Below are positions 27,383 through 36,343 of a DNA stretch of 64,000 nucleotides, in pieces. The stretch covers positions 82,477 to 146,476 of the forward strand of contig JAKPNN010000003.1 in assembly GCA_029548365.1 (NCBI GenBank), written 5' to 3'. Source of the stretch: Chloroflexota bacterium. GTDB lineage: Bacteria; Chloroflexota; Anaerolineae; Anaerolineales; Anaerolineaceae. The position numbers were made by a program, and so were the translations under genes. Within the stretch, counting starts at the first letter, position 1. Each line of letters opens with the position of its first letter. The notes under the pieces were generated by a model. It was given only the letters and a program-made list of their open reading frames with translations, ran no database searches and had not been told where the DNA came from.

Positions 27383-28309
27383 ATGAAAGAAGCGCTCAGT
27401 ATCAGTATTGGTTCGTCTATACGCAATAAAACCGTGATTGTCAACCTCCTGGGAGAAGAAGTGCGTATCAGTCGCATCGCAACTGACGGTAACATGATCG
27501 CCGCCCGCGAGAAATTTCGCGAATTAGACGGTCAAGTCGATGCCTTTGGCGTGGGTGGCACCGATTTAGGCCTTTTCTATGCTGACAGGTGGTATCCCCT
27601 CCATTCGGTACTCCCGATCATCCAGGATGTTAAAATAACTCCGGTGGCGGATGGATGCGGGTTGAAAAACACCCTAGAAATCCGTTGCGCCAGCATCTTA
27701 GAAGCCGAAATTGGCGGCTATCTCGACCAGATCGGACGCTCAGTCCTGGTGATGACCGGTGTGGATCGCTATGGTCTGTTACGCTCATTTGTCGATGCGG
27801 GCTACCAGTACACGCTTGGCGACGTGCTCTTTTCACTGGGTTTACCCTTTCCTGTAAAGAGCGAACGCGCGCTCAAGCGCATCCTGGTCTCGTTGATCCC
27901 ACTTATCGGACGTTTGCCTTTTGAGTGGGTCTACCCCACCGGTGATAAACAACATCAGCGTAAACCAAAATACACCTGGGTATTTCAACAATCCAGCGTG
28001 ATTGCCGGTGACTGCAACTACATCACCCGCTATATGCCAGACGATCTCGAAGGCAAGGTGATTGTCACCAATACCACCACCCCTGCAGATGTGGATTTAT
28101 TCACTAAAGCAGGCGTGAAATACCTGATGACCACCACGCCTGTTTACGAAGGACGCTCGTTTGGCACCAATATGATGGAAGCAGCCCTGCTGGCTGTCAG
28201 CGGTTATAAACAAAAAGTCGATCTCTACCATCATCAACCGTATTTCAAGATGATCGAAGGTTTGGTCAATACAGCGGGATTACAACCGGAATTGCGGGCT
28301 TTAAATTGA
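27383..28309 (+). CDS. Conserved protein of unknown function (first gene of coupled operon)
   Basis: A 308-residue soluble protein. It begins ALSISIGSSIRNKTVIV and includes DAFGVGGTDLGLFY, VADGCGLKNTLE, and a C-terminal block GKVIVTNTTTPADVDLF followed by GRSFGTNMMEAAL. Similar proteins from Chloroflexota and Firmicutes are, as far as I recall, often labelled quinate 5-dehydrogenase, but I see no clear dinucleotide-binding motif and would not rely on that name. The stop overlaps the TTG start of the nucleotidyltransferase gene, suggesting a shared pathway with it and the PAP2 phosphatase. Confidence 0.6.
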   Translation: MKEALSISIGSSIRNKTVIVNLLGEEVRISRIATDGNMIAAREKFRELDGQVDAFGVGGTDLGLFYADRWYPLHSVLPIIQDVKITPVADGCGLKNTLEIRCASILEAEIGGYLDQIGRSVLVMTGVDRYGLLRSFVDAGYQYTLGDVLFSLGLPFPVKSERALKRILVSLIPLIGRLPFEWVYPTGDKQHQRKPKYTWVFQQSSVIAGDCNYITRYMPDDLEGKVIVTNTTTPADVDLFTKAGVKYLMTTTPVYEGRSFGTNMMEAALLAVSGYKQKVDLYHHQPYFKMIEGLVNTAGLQPELRALN

Positions 28310-29088
28310 TCACGCTCGACGCCGTTATCCTGGCCGGGGGCACGCAGAGTATCGACGACCCGCTTTACCCTGAAAGCGTCCGTGGCTCGCGCAGTTTGAT
28401 CGACATCCACGGCAAACCGATGGTTCAATGGGTCATCGATGCGCTGGATGAGGCCTCATCTGTGGCTGAGCTGTACGTGATCGGACTGCCTGCGGATTGC
28501 GGACTTCATGCAGTCAAACCCGTGCATTTCCTGGATGACCAGGGTGACATGGTGGATAATATCCGCCACGGCGTCTCCCAAACACACATAGATCACCCCC
28601 AGCGTTCAAAAACCCTGATTGCATCAGCAGATATCCCTGCTGTTAAACCCCACATGGTTGATTGGTTGGCCAGCCAGGTGGCTGAAGACCCATCCCGAGT
28701 GTTATATTACAACGTTATCGCTCAGCAGGTCATGGAAGCAAGTTTTCCAAATTCCAGCCGCACCTATATTCCTTTTAAGGATGTATCGGTTTGTGGCGGC
28801 GATCTGAACGTCGTCGACAAAAATATTTTCGCATCCGAACGACCGATCTGGCAGAAGCTGACCGACGCCAGAAAGCGCCCCCTTAAACAGGCTGGTTTAA
28901 TCGGATTTTCTACCTTGCTGCTGGTTGCCATGCGCCTGATCACCCTGGAGGGAGCCGTTAAACGGGTGACCAAACGACTCGACCTGGATGCCAGAGCTTT
29001 TCTCAATCCTTATGCTGAAATTGGCATGGACGCTGATAAACCCCACCAACTGGCTATTTTGCGAGACTATTTGCAGGAGAGTCTGTGA
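28306..29088 (+). CDS. MobA-like nucleotidyltransferase family protein
   Basis: A 260-residue NTP transferase with the signature DAVILAGG at the N-terminus, SLIDIHGKPMVQWVIDAL in the substrate region and ASADIPAV, where the metal-binding aspartate is expected. It should form a nucleotide-activated sugar or similar compound, though the acceptor is unknown. It starts at TTG within the stop of the preceding gene (TTGA) and ends overlapping the GTG of the PAP2 gene (GTGA). The C-terminal 90 residues are not part of the core fold. Confidence 0.75.
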   Translation: MITLDAVILAGGTQSIDDPLYPESVRGSRSLIDIHGKPMVQWVIDALDEASSVAELYVIGLPADCGLHAVKPVHFLDDQGDMVDNIRHGVSQTHIDHPQRSKTLIASADIPAVKPHMVDWLASQVAEDPSRVLYYNVIAQQVMEASFPNSSRTYIPFKDVSVCGGDLNVVDKNIFASERPIWQKLTDARKRPLKQAGLIGFSTLLLVAMRLITLEGAVKRVTKRLDLDARAFLNPYAEIGMDADKPHQLAILRDYLQESL

Positions 29089-29636
29089 AACATTGGAAGC
29101 GCCAGCTACTAAAGCTTGATTCAAAAATTTCAAAATCTTTACACATAAATGAGCAACAAAAATTCCTTGTTCTTGTTTTAAAAATTTTTGCTCATTCCGG
29201 GGATTCCTGGCTGTGGCTGGCAGCTCTGGCGATTGCCTGGTTTTTTAGCGCGGATGAGTGGCGTCAGCGGCTGTTCTTCATAGCTTTTGGTCTGGTGATT
29301 ATGGCTGCAGTCGTCATCCTGCTCAAATTCACCATTCGCCGACCCCGCCCGGAAGGCGAATGGGGGCAAATTTATCGCATTACTGATCCGCATTCCTTTC
29401 CCAGCGGACATGCAGCACGCTCAGCGACGTTGGCGGTGCTGGCGCTTGCCTTCGGACCGCCATGGTTTGCTATTCTGGTGGTGATATGGGCGCCCTGGGT
29501 TGGCGTGTCGCGTGTTGCCCTGGGGGTGCACTATTTTTTAGATGTGATCGCAGGTTGGGTGATTGGCGTGATCATGGGCATCATTGCCATTGCCCTGCAA
29601 CCCCTGGCGATGCAGATTTTTCAATTCTTACCCTGA
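29085..29636 (+). CDS. PAP2-family membrane phosphatase
   Basis: A 183-residue integral membrane phosphatase. All three PAP2 motifs are present: KFTIRRPRP, PSGHAARS and SRVALGVHYFLD (catalytic H and D). Such enzymes dephosphorylate lipid phosphates, including phosphatidate and isoprenyl diphosphates. It begins at a GTG overlapping the previous stop. With the nucleotidyltransferase upstream a role in lipid or polyprenyl-linked glycan synthesis is plausible but inferred. Confidence 0.9.
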   Translation: MKHWKRQLLKLDSKISKSLHINEQQKFLVLVLKIFAHSGDSWLWLAALAIAWFFSADEWRQRLFFIAFGLVIMAAVVILLKFTIRRPRPEGEWGQIYRITDPHSFPSGHAARSATLAVLALAFGPPWFAILVVIWAPWVGVSRVALGVHYFLDVIAGWVIGVIMGIIAIALQPLAMQIFQFLP

Positions 29637-29644
29637 TCCCGTAT

Positions 29645-31291
29645 TTATTCCAGGGTTTTTAACATATAGTTTTCCCCCAGTGCATAACCCCTTTCGGCGT
29701 AATAGGCACGGGTGCCAACCGCAGCGATGACCGCCACTTTTTGGTACCCTGCTTTGCGGGCAATCTCCTCAGCGTGCTGAATCAGGCGCGTCCCCAAACC
29801 GCTGTGCTGGGCAATTCCATCCCGTTCATCGCCCAGCGCCAGGGACTGACCGTACACATGCACTTCGCGAATGATGGCAGCGCCATCCAAATCGACCATG
29901 TCCGTGAGGTGGGTATCATCTGGCAGGGATAATCGCAGAAAACCCGCCAGGTGATCATCCGCAGTATCAAAGGAGAGGAAATGCTCTTCCGCATGGGCAG
30001 GGCGATAGACCAGGTCGTTCAGGATCACAGTGTCTACGACCACCTGCTTTTTACGAATTTCTCGGCAGCGGATACATTCGCACCGGGTACCACGCCGCGC
30101 CACCTCCCGCTGGATATCCTGACGCAGGCTGGTGTTTTTATTCCCGGCGACGACATAGGTAGAGGGGATATCGCGAATAATCCGGTTGATGCGGCAATAA
30201 CGGGGAACTGTGATCTTTAATCTCGCGATCAGGTCCAGCAGCGTCTCCTCAGAATAGGGTTGATACTTTCCTTCACGCCACAATTGGCAAAGCTGCGTTC
30301 CTTCCAGCAACTGGCAGGGATAAATTTTAATTTCATCAGGGCAAAAGGCGCCATCGCCCCACAAGCGCGCAAAATCTTCCCGGTCGCTCTCCGGTGTCGC
30401 CCCAAACAAATTGGGCATCCAGTGCAGAACGATCTTAAAGCCGCCGGCGCGCAATAAGCTCGTTGCCTCCAGCGTGTCGCGGACCGTATGGCCGCGCTGA
30501 TTAAGGTGCAGAATCCGGTCATCAAGGCTCTGGGCGCCCATTTGCACCTTGGTCACGCCCAGGCGTCGATACCAGGGCAGCGCTGCCCGGTTCACCAGGT
30601 CCGGTCGGGTTTCAATCACCAGGCCTACATTGCGATGCACTGCGTTAACATTGATTTCCTGAGCTTCTTCCAACGATTTTGAGCCCTGGTCTCCCCCCGG
30701 TTCATCGGCATTCATGGCGTCAAAACAGCGCTGCACAAACCAGGCCTGGTAATCCCGGGGATAAGCACAAAAGCTGCCACCAAGGATCAGAAGTTCGATC
30801 TTATCCGTGGGATGCCCGACAGCCGCTAATGCTTTGATCCGGTTGCGGGTTTGCAGGTAGGGGTCGAATTTATTTTCAACCCCGCGCTTGGCGCCGGGCT
30901 CTTCACTTAAATAGCTTTTTGGCAATTGATCTTCCTGCGGACAGAAAATACAATCTCCCGGGCAGGGATAAAAACCCGTCAGCACGGTAACCGTCGTCAC
31001 CCCCGAGAGGGTGCGCGTCGGCTTCATGCGAATCTTTGCCAGCAAGGCATCGTCTTCAGGCCATGCGCCGCTTTCCACCATGCGGGTATAGACAGCCACC
31101 AGGGCATGTTTGGGCATAAAACCACCACCGTCTGGTTTAGGAAATTCTCGCTGGGCTGCCTGCAGGTTCATCCCACCCTTGATCGCTTCCAATATTTGCA
31201 GAGCCAGGTCCAGTTCTTCCTGGCTGTAATCGCGCTTTTTTCGCCAAGTTTCCGCTTTCATCAGCATCAATTGTACCCAGTTACAGCTCAT
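29645..31291 (-). CDS. Elp3-family radical SAM/GNAT tRNA-uridine acetyltransferase
   Basis: A 548-residue bacterial Elp3 homologue. The radical SAM cluster motif is CPGDCIFC (C-x3-C-x2-C), followed by PKSYLSEEPGAKR and LGGSFCAYPRDYQAWF, highly characteristic of Elp3. The C-terminal 150 residues form a GNAT acetyltransferase domain (SGLGTRLIQHAEEIARKAG). Elp3 adds carboxymethyl-type groups to wobble U34 of tRNAs. Archaeal and bacterial forms act without the other Elongator subunits. The start is uncertain; ATGs at codons 9 and 11 are alternatives. A Trm9-like methyltransferase lies 1.7 kb away. Confidence 0.92.
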   Translation of the reverse strand: MSCNWVQLMLMKAETWRKKRDYSQEELDLALQILEAIKGGMNLQAAQREFPKPDGGGFMPKHALVAVYTRMVESGAWPEDDALLAKIRMKPTRTLSGVTTVTVLTGFYPCPGDCIFCPQEDQLPKSYLSEEPGAKRGVENKFDPYLQTRNRIKALAAVGHPTDKIELLILGGSFCAYPRDYQAWFVQRCFDAMNADEPGGDQGSKSLEEAQEINVNAVHRNVGLVIETRPDLVNRAALPWYRRLGVTKVQMGAQSLDDRILHLNQRGHTVRDTLEATSLLRAGGFKIVLHWMPNLFGATPESDREDFARLWGDGAFCPDEIKIYPCQLLEGTQLCQLWREGKYQPYSEETLLDLIARLKITVPRYCRINRIIRDIPSTYVVAGNKNTSLRQDIQREVARRGTRCECIRCREIRKKQVVVDTVILNDLVYRPAHAEEHFLSFDTADDHLAGFLRLSLPDDTHLTDMVDLDGAAIIREVHVYGQSLALGDERDGIAQHSGLGTRLIQHAEEIARKAGYQKVAVIAAVGTRAYYAERGYALGENYMLKTLE

Positions 31292-31414
31292 AGCATTGCA
31301 GACCCACGGACTGAAGAAGGTTTACAAAGATTTTACAAATTGCTGATTTTGATCTAACACAGGTCGGTGATCCTTTTAAAAAGAGGAAGTCGATAGAAAA
31401 AAAGGAGAAAGATT

Positions 31415-32530
31415 ATGAATGGATCATTGCACATCGCACGGATTGCAGGAATTGATTTTAAAATCCATATCTCGTTCCCTTTAATCATCATCTGGTTTGG
31501 AGTTTCCGGTTACTTATCCGGGGGAGGAATGAGCGCAGCAATCACCAATGTACTGCTGATCCTGGCATTATTTCTGTTTGTCATCCTGCATGAGTTCGGA
31601 CATGCCCTGACCGCAAAATTATTTGGCATCGCAACCAGGGATATCACCTTGCTGCCGTTTGGTGGCATTGCCCACCTGGAGCGTATGCCAGAAGATCCCA
31701 AGGAAGAGTTCTTGGTCTCGATTGCTGGACCAGCGGTCAATGCGGCCATTGCTGCAGGATTGTTCACCGGCCTGTTACTGTCTGGCTTTTTTAACCAACC
31801 CCTGGTCCTGACGGAATTGCTGAACAATATCTGGATGCAAATGATGGTCGCCAATGCCAGCTTAGCCCTATTTAACCTGATCCCCGCCTTCCCCATGGAC
31901 GGAGGTCGGGTGCTGCGCTCGATCCTTGCCCTGTTTATTGATGAGCTCAAAGCCACCCAAATCGCGGCTAATATTGGCAAGGCACTGGCTCTTGTAATGG
32001 GAATTGCCGGATTCTTCTTCAATCCATGGCTGATCCTCATCGCTGTATTCATTTGGTTTGGAGCCAGCACAGAAGCTCAGAGGGTTGAAACAAAAATTGG
32101 TTTGCGGGGTCTTGTTGTACGTGACGCCCTGGTGACAAAATTCCACCAGGTCGAAGCCAATCAACCCCTCTCAGATGTAATTCAGTTAGCCATAGCAACC
32201 GATCAACGCTATATCCCGGTAGTCTCTAATGACAATTTCCTGGGCATCATTCGTCGATTTAACCTGATAAAAGCCATCGATCGTTTGGGGGGTCGAGCGC
32301 CAGCCTATGCAGCAATCGATGTTGACCCGGAGGGGCTTGATCCAGAAACGCCACTCGAGGAAGTCCTGCCAAAATTTGCTACCCATCCGGTGCTCACCGT
32401 CCTTGACGGTCGCCAGCTGGTGGGTCTGCTGACGCCGGATTCCGTCCAACAGCTCTTGTTGCACAACCAGCATCTGGGAGATGGCAAAATCAAGCATCAA
32501 TCAACAGGCGAAAGCACAGATGTTGTTTGA
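31415..32530 (+). CDS. Site-2 protease family protein with CBS domains
   Basis: A 371-residue membrane metalloprotease of the M50B branch. HEFGHALTAKLFG holds the HExxH site and FNLIPAFPMDGGR the third ligand. The first 220 residues contain about six membrane helices. The C-terminal 145 residues form a CBS-domain pair (LVVRDALVTKFHQV ... HPVLTVLDGRQLVGLLTP), which in other proteins senses adenosine nucleotides. AAGGAGAAAG precedes the ATG, and a strong terminator follows, so it is a single-gene unit. It differs from the other S2P at 15809, which lacks CBS domains. Confidence 0.93.
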   Translation: MNGSLHIARIAGIDFKIHISFPLIIIWFGVSGYLSGGGMSAAITNVLLILALFLFVILHEFGHALTAKLFGIATRDITLLPFGGIAHLERMPEDPKEEFLVSIAGPAVNAAIAAGLFTGLLLSGFFNQPLVLTELLNNIWMQMMVANASLALFNLIPAFPMDGGRVLRSILALFIDELKATQIAANIGKALALVMGIAGFFFNPWLILIAVFIWFGASTEAQRVETKIGLRGLVVRDALVTKFHQVEANQPLSDVIQLAIATDQRYIPVVSNDNFLGIIRRFNLIKAIDRLGGRAPAYAAIDVDPEGLDPETPLEEVLPKFATHPVLTVLDGRQLVGLLTPDSVQQLLLHNQHLGDGKIKHQSTGESTDVV

Positions 32531-32564
32531 TAGAGGAGACCCTTCGATCACTTATGCACCCTGA

Positions 32565-32600
32565 CACCTGCTTTCTCCAACAAGAAAGCAGGTGGTTTTA
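32565..32600 (+). terminator. Terminator after the S2P-CBS gene
   Basis: A perfect 12-bp stem (CACCTGCTTTCT with AGAAAGCAGGTG), 6-base loop, then GTTTTA. Confidence 0.75.
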
Positions 32601-32729
32601 TGATATGCCCTTCGCAGGCAGCTTCAGGAAGAATCATCTCTAAAAATGGATCCATCGATCCCCCACATCATTTTTGAATTAATAGTATAAAGAAGATCCG
32701 ATCTTTACCAGATTACCTGGAGCTAATTC

Positions 32730-32909
32730 ATGAAACGCCGGTATTATTGCGCGCTGATCGGATTGGTGTTTGGCGTAATGGATTAGTTTTACCCTGGCTG
32801 GTTGTCCTGTGGGTTTGGTCCCAACCTGGGAGAAAACCCTTTCATGGTTATCGGTGGCAGCGCCATCGCAGTTTTCTTCTGGTGGTTGCTCAAAAACGAA
32901 AAAAGTTAA
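32730..32909 (+). pseudogene. Small membrane-protein gene interrupted by an in-frame TAG
   Basis: From an ATG at 32730 (TGGAG ribosome site upstream) the frame reads MKRRYYCALIGLVFGVMD, then TAG at 32784-32786, then continues in the same frame as FYPGWLSCGFGPNLGENPF and a hydrophobic segment IGGSAIAVFFWWLLKNEKS to TAA at 32907-32909. The whole would be 59 residues, with a membrane helix on each side. A single change of TGG to TAG would explain the break. Family unknown. A sequencing error or recent nonsense mutation is likelier than pyrrolysine readthrough. Confidence 0.55.
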
Positions 32910-32949
32910 GACAGAAACTCGGCTTGAGAAAATTTAATCACCCAAAACA

Positions 32950-33690
32950 ATGATGAACCCGGAAATCAAAGCGATATTACTCGAAATCAACCAGATCTTC
33001 TATCAACATCATTCTCGGTCTTTTAGCGCAACCCGGCATCAGGTCCAGCCCGGGGTTCGCCGGTTGATTGACAGCCTCCAACCCGACGCCCGGGTTATCG
33101 ATATCGGCTGCGGGAACGGCACACTGGCCCGGCACCTTGCTGATCGGGGCTTTTCAGGGGAATACCTCGGCCTTGACCTGAGCGCAGACTTGCTGGATGA
33201 CGCCCGGCGCCTGCTGTGCTCGCCGCCATCCGGGACCTATCTATTTCAGAAAATTGACCTGGCTGAACCGGATTGGGCAGCATCTAATCCGACCCATAAT
33301 TTCGATTGGCTGGTTGCCTTTGCTGTCCTGCACCACCTGCCAGGAGCGGACCTACGCCTGGAAACTGTCCGAGCTTTCCGGAACCTGATTTCACCCCATG
33401 GGCGGGTGGCGCTTTCTGTCTGGCAGTGGCAAAACAGCCCACGGTTGCGTAAACGCGTTATTCCCTGGTCAACAGTGGGGTTGAAGCCGGATGAACTGGA
33501 TTCCGGAGATGTATTGTTGGATTGGCGCGCAGGCGATTCTCCTGGTATGCGCTACGTCCACACCTTCAGCGAAGATCGTCTGAGTGAGTTAGCCTTCAGG
33601 TCGGGATTCGAAATTTGCGATATTTTTTATTCTGACGGAAAAATGGGCAACCTGGCGCTTTACCAGGTGTGGCAACCAACACAAAAATAA
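32950..33690 (+). CDS. SAM-dependent methyltransferase, Trm9/ALKBH8-like
   Basis: A 246-residue class I methyltransferase. Motif I is VIDIGCGNGTLARHLA (about residues 48-63), the acidic loop is YLGLDLSADLL, and motif IV is FDWLVAFAVLHHLP. Several features recall eukaryotic Trm9, which methylates carboxymethyl-uridine at tRNA position 34: FYQHHSRSFSATRHQVQPGV near the start, an IPW before the final lobe, and RYVHTFSEDRLSELA near the end. Elp3, which makes the Trm9 substrate, is encoded nearby. The substrate remains inferred. No clear ribosome site precedes the ATG. Confidence 0.8.
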   Translation: MMNPEIKAILLEINQIFYQHHSRSFSATRHQVQPGVRRLIDSLQPDARVIDIGCGNGTLARHLADRGFSGEYLGLDLSADLLDDARRLLCSPPSGTYLFQKIDLAEPDWAASNPTHNFDWLVAFAVLHHLPGADLRLETVRAFRNLISPHGRVALSVWQWQNSPRLRKRVIPWSTVGLKPDELDSGDVLLDWRAGDSPGMRYVHTFSEDRLSELAFRSGFEICDIFYSDGKMGNLALYQVWQPTQK

Positions 33691-33697
33691 AAAAAAA

Positions 33698-33726
33698 CCA
33701 GATCTCCAAAGTGGTCTGGCTTTTTT
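33698..33726. terminator. Bidirectional terminator between methyltransferase and ZIP transporter
   Basis: A 7-bp stem (CCAGATC with GGTCTGG, one G-T pair) is flanked by an A-run on the left and TTTTTT on the right, so it can stop both convergent transcripts. Confidence 0.8.
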
Positions 33727-33740
33727 GCACAAGAGTATTT

Positions 33741-34553
33741 TTATCCGAAAGCAACATCTAAAATCATCATGACAGCAAAACCAAACATCACGCCCAGTGT
33801 AGGGATATCCGAGTGCCCCTCACATTTGGTGGCTGGGATCAGCTCCTCAGCCACAACGTAGATCATTGCCCCGGCTGCAAATGCCAGGGCATAGGGCAGT
33901 AATGGCCGCATCAGGATCGTCAACGCTGCCCCAATCACACCGGCAATGGGCTCCACGACCCCGGATAGCTGACCGTAGAAAAACGCCTTACCCCGCGGCC
34001 AGCCCTCGCGTCGTAGCGGTGCAGACACAGCCAACCCTTCCGGGAAGTTCTGCAGCCCAATACCTACAGCCAATGCAATCGCTGAGGCAACACTGGCGCC
34101 TTCAACGTTGGCAGCTGCTGCACCAAAGGCAACCCCGACAGCCAGCCCTTCCGGGATATTGTGCAGGGTGATCGCCGTGATCAGCAGCACGCTGCGCCGC
34201 CAGGAGGATTTCAAGCCTTCAGCTTCACTCATCTCCATGCCCATATGAAGGTGGGGCAGCAGTTTATCCACCAGGAACAGGAATAATCCGCCCAGAAGAA
34301 ATCCCACTGCTGCCGGAAACCAGACCGGCACAGCCATGTCATGCGATAGCTCGATGGCCGGTTCCAGCAACGACCAAAAACTGGCAGCAATCATCACACC
34401 CGAAGCAAAGCCTAATAAGCCATCCAACAGTTTCTGATTGACTTCCCTGGTTAAAAATATCAGGGATGCTCCGAATGCCGTCATGAACCAGGTAAATAAC
34501 GTGCCCATCAATGCCTGAATAATGGGAGAAAATTGTTCAATAAAAGCAATCAT
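33741..34553 (-). CDS. ZIP-family metal transporter
   Basis: A 270-residue membrane protein with eight predicted helices, similar to ZupT/GufA-type ZIP importers of zinc and other divalent metals. The metal-site helices are visible as [14 protein letters not shown] and [13 protein letters not shown], with a histidine-containing loop ([16 protein letters not shown]) between helices 3 and 4. A Fur-family-like box lies upstream, suggesting metal-dependent control. It has a GAAGGAGAGC ribosome site and ends at a bidirectional terminator. Confidence 0.92.
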   Translation of the reverse strand: MIAFIEQFSPIIQALMGTLFTWFMTAFGASLIFLTREVNQKLLDGLLGFASGVMIAASFWSLLEPAIELSHDMAVPVWFPAAVGFLLGGLFLFLVDKLLPHLHMGMEMSEAEGLKSSWRRSVLLITAITLHNIPEGLAVGVAFGAAAANVEGASVASAIALAVGIGLQNFPEGLAVSAPLRREGWPRGKAFFYGQLSGVVEPIAGVIGAALTILMRPLLPYALAFAAGAMIYVVAEELIPATKCEGHSDIPTLGVMFGFAVMMILDVAFG

Positions 34554-34611
34554 GGTTGGTGCTCTCCTTCAAATAAAAATTTATTAATTATTCAATCGTT
34601 TTATAATATAA

Positions 34612-34626
34612 TGCGAATGATTGTTA
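34612..34626. promoter_or_regulatory. Possible Fur/Zur-family operator
   Basis: TGCGAAT-G-ATTGTTA fits the 7-1-7 inverted-repeat form (core AAT-n-ATT) used by Fur-family repressors, though the outer bases are imperfect. It lies about 60 bases upstream of the ZIP gene, beside an AT-rich TATATTATAAAA region. Confidence 0.35.
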
Positions 34627-34657
34627 TTACACTTAAATTAATCATTCCACAGACCGT

Positions 34658-36115
34658 TCAGGATACGGGCTTTAAGACCGCCCCCTGCCAGGGCGACAGT
34701 TGTCCTTTGCGCAAATGTCCCTCTTCAATCACAGCCCCCTCACCGCCCAACAGGTCCTCGAATTCAACAGCGTTTGGAAACCATTTTTCCACCGGCACGT
34801 TTAAATCCCAGGTCGAATTACCGGTGTTCAGCAAAACTAACAGATGCTCGCCTTCCAGATGGCGTAAAAAAGCCAGGTACGCTCCCTGGGCAAATACTGG
34901 CTCAAACTCGCCGGTACGTAAAACTGGATGCTTTAATCGCAGGTGGGTATAGGTCCTGATTGCGTTACGCAGGTCGTGATCCCAGACCGCTTCATCCCAG
35001 GGGAATGGCGCCCGGCAGTCAGGATCGCGTCCGCCCATCAACCCGATCTCATCGCCGTAATAAATACACGGTGCGCCAGGATAAGTCATTTGAAATAAGC
35101 TTGCCAGCCGGAAGGCATCTTTCTTCCCTCTTACCATGCTCAAAAATCGTGGCATATCATGGCTATCCAGCAAGTTGAGCTGCGCCAGGGCGTTTTGACG
35201 GGGATAAATTTCCAGCAATTGCCGGGTGCGCTGGGCAAAACCTGAAGCATCCAATTCTGGAATTTCAGGCAGTCCCATCATCCCCGAGATCAGCCCATCA
35301 TCCCGATTGTCTTTTCCAAAGAAACCGACGCAAGCCGCGGTGAACTGGTAATTCATCACTGCATCAAACATATCGCCTTGCAGCCATTCCTGCGCCTCCG
35401 AGGGGATTTCGCCCACCAGGTAGGCATCGGGGTTGGCTTCCTTGGTAATCTCTCGAAACTTTCGCCAGAATTCCGGGTCTTTAATTTCAAAGGGGACATC
35501 CAACCGCCAGCCGTCTGCGCCCTGTTCAATCCAGTATCGGGCAATCTCAAACAAGAATTCCCGTACGCGCGGGTTATCCGTATTGAATTGTGGCAGCGCG
35601 GGCATATTCCACCAGGCGGAATAGTTTGGTTTGTCGTGGTAAGCATTCAGCGGGTAGCCATACACCGTGAACCAGTCTCGATAAGGAGATTTCTCCCCGT
35701 TCTCCAGAATATGATGGAATTGAAAGAAACCGCGACTGGCATGATTGAAAACACCGTCAAGGATCAGGTACATCCCCCGCCGATGAACTTCTTCTAAAAG
35801 CGTAAAATATGCTGTGTTACCGCCCAGGATGGGATCAACCTGGTAATAGTCAAACGTATGATAGCGATGGTTTGCCGCGGAAGCAAAGATCGGGTTGAAA
35901 TAAAGCGCAGTGACACCCAGGTCCTGGAGGTAATCCAAATGTTCACACACGCCCAGTAAATCACCGCCTTTAAAACCATGCTGGGTCACCGGTAAACTCC
36001 AGGGTTCAAGATGATCTGGCTTATCCACATGTTTCGATTTTGCGAAACGATCCGGGAATATCTGGTAAAAAATGGCGTTTTTGACCCAATCGGGTGTATG
36101 GGTTAAATCGGTCAT
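34658..36115 (-). CDS. GH13 alpha-amylase-family glycosidase (neopullulanase/cyclomaltodextrinase-like)
   Basis: A 485-residue glycoside hydrolase acting on alpha-glucans. The start at 36115 has AAGGAG upstream; a longer frame exists but adds unrelated residues. GH13 regions are present: DGVFNH (region I), GWRLDVP with nucleophile D206 (II), VGEIPSE with acid/base E236 (III), and LLDSHD with D320 (IV). DWVKNAIFYQIFPDRF at the start is typical of cyclomaltodextrinase-type enzymes. There is no signal peptide, so it is probably cytoplasmic. It is divergent from selC. Confidence 0.93.
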   Translation of the reverse strand: MTDLTHTPDWVKNAIFYQIFPDRFAKSKHVDKPDHLEPWSLPVTQHGFKGGDLLGVCEHLDYLQDLGVTALYFNPIFASAANHRYHTFDYYQVDPILGGNTAYFTLLEEVHRRGMYLILDGVFNHASRGFFQFHHILENGEKSPYRDWFTVYGYPLNAYHDKPNYSAWWNMPALPQFNTDNPRVREFLFEIARYWIEQGADGWRLDVPFEIKDPEFWRKFREITKEANPDAYLVGEIPSEAQEWLQGDMFDAVMNYQFTAACVGFFGKDNRDDGLISGMMGLPEIPELDASGFAQRTRQLLEIYPRQNALAQLNLLDSHDMPRFLSMVRGKKDAFRLASLFQMTYPGAPCIYYGDEIGLMGGRDPDCRAPFPWDEAVWDHDLRNAIRTYTHLRLKHPVLRTGEFEPVFAQGAYLAFLRHLEGEHLLVLLNTGNSTWDLNVPVEKWFPNAVEFEDLLGGEGAVIEEGHLRKGQLSPWQGAVLKPVS

Positions 36116-36307
36116 AAAATAGTTGTTCTCCTTGATAATTTTTATCGAATAAATTTTACCATTGATGCCAACATTGCGAAAACAGACCCAGAGCGCCCTG
36201 GCAATGTGGCTATTACGCAAATACGTCCATGACCAGGCACACTCAGTGTTTGGCGCTCTTTCTAACCATGTTACGCAGAACAAACGCCAAAATCTCCGCC
36301 GGCATGA

Positions 36308-36336
36308 TTGACAATCTGGGCAATGGCGACTATCCT
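36308..36336 (+). promoter_or_regulatory. Promoter of selC
   Basis: Consensus TTGACA and TATCCT with 17-base spacing. The expected transcription start coincides with the mature 5' end of the tRNA at 36344. Confidence 0.7.
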
Positions 36337-36343
36337 TAGCTGT

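Noticed and set aside
32784..32786. Pyrrolysine readthrough of the TAG
   Set aside because: No tRNA-Pyl or pyl genes are seen, and the small membrane protein has no known Pyl relative.
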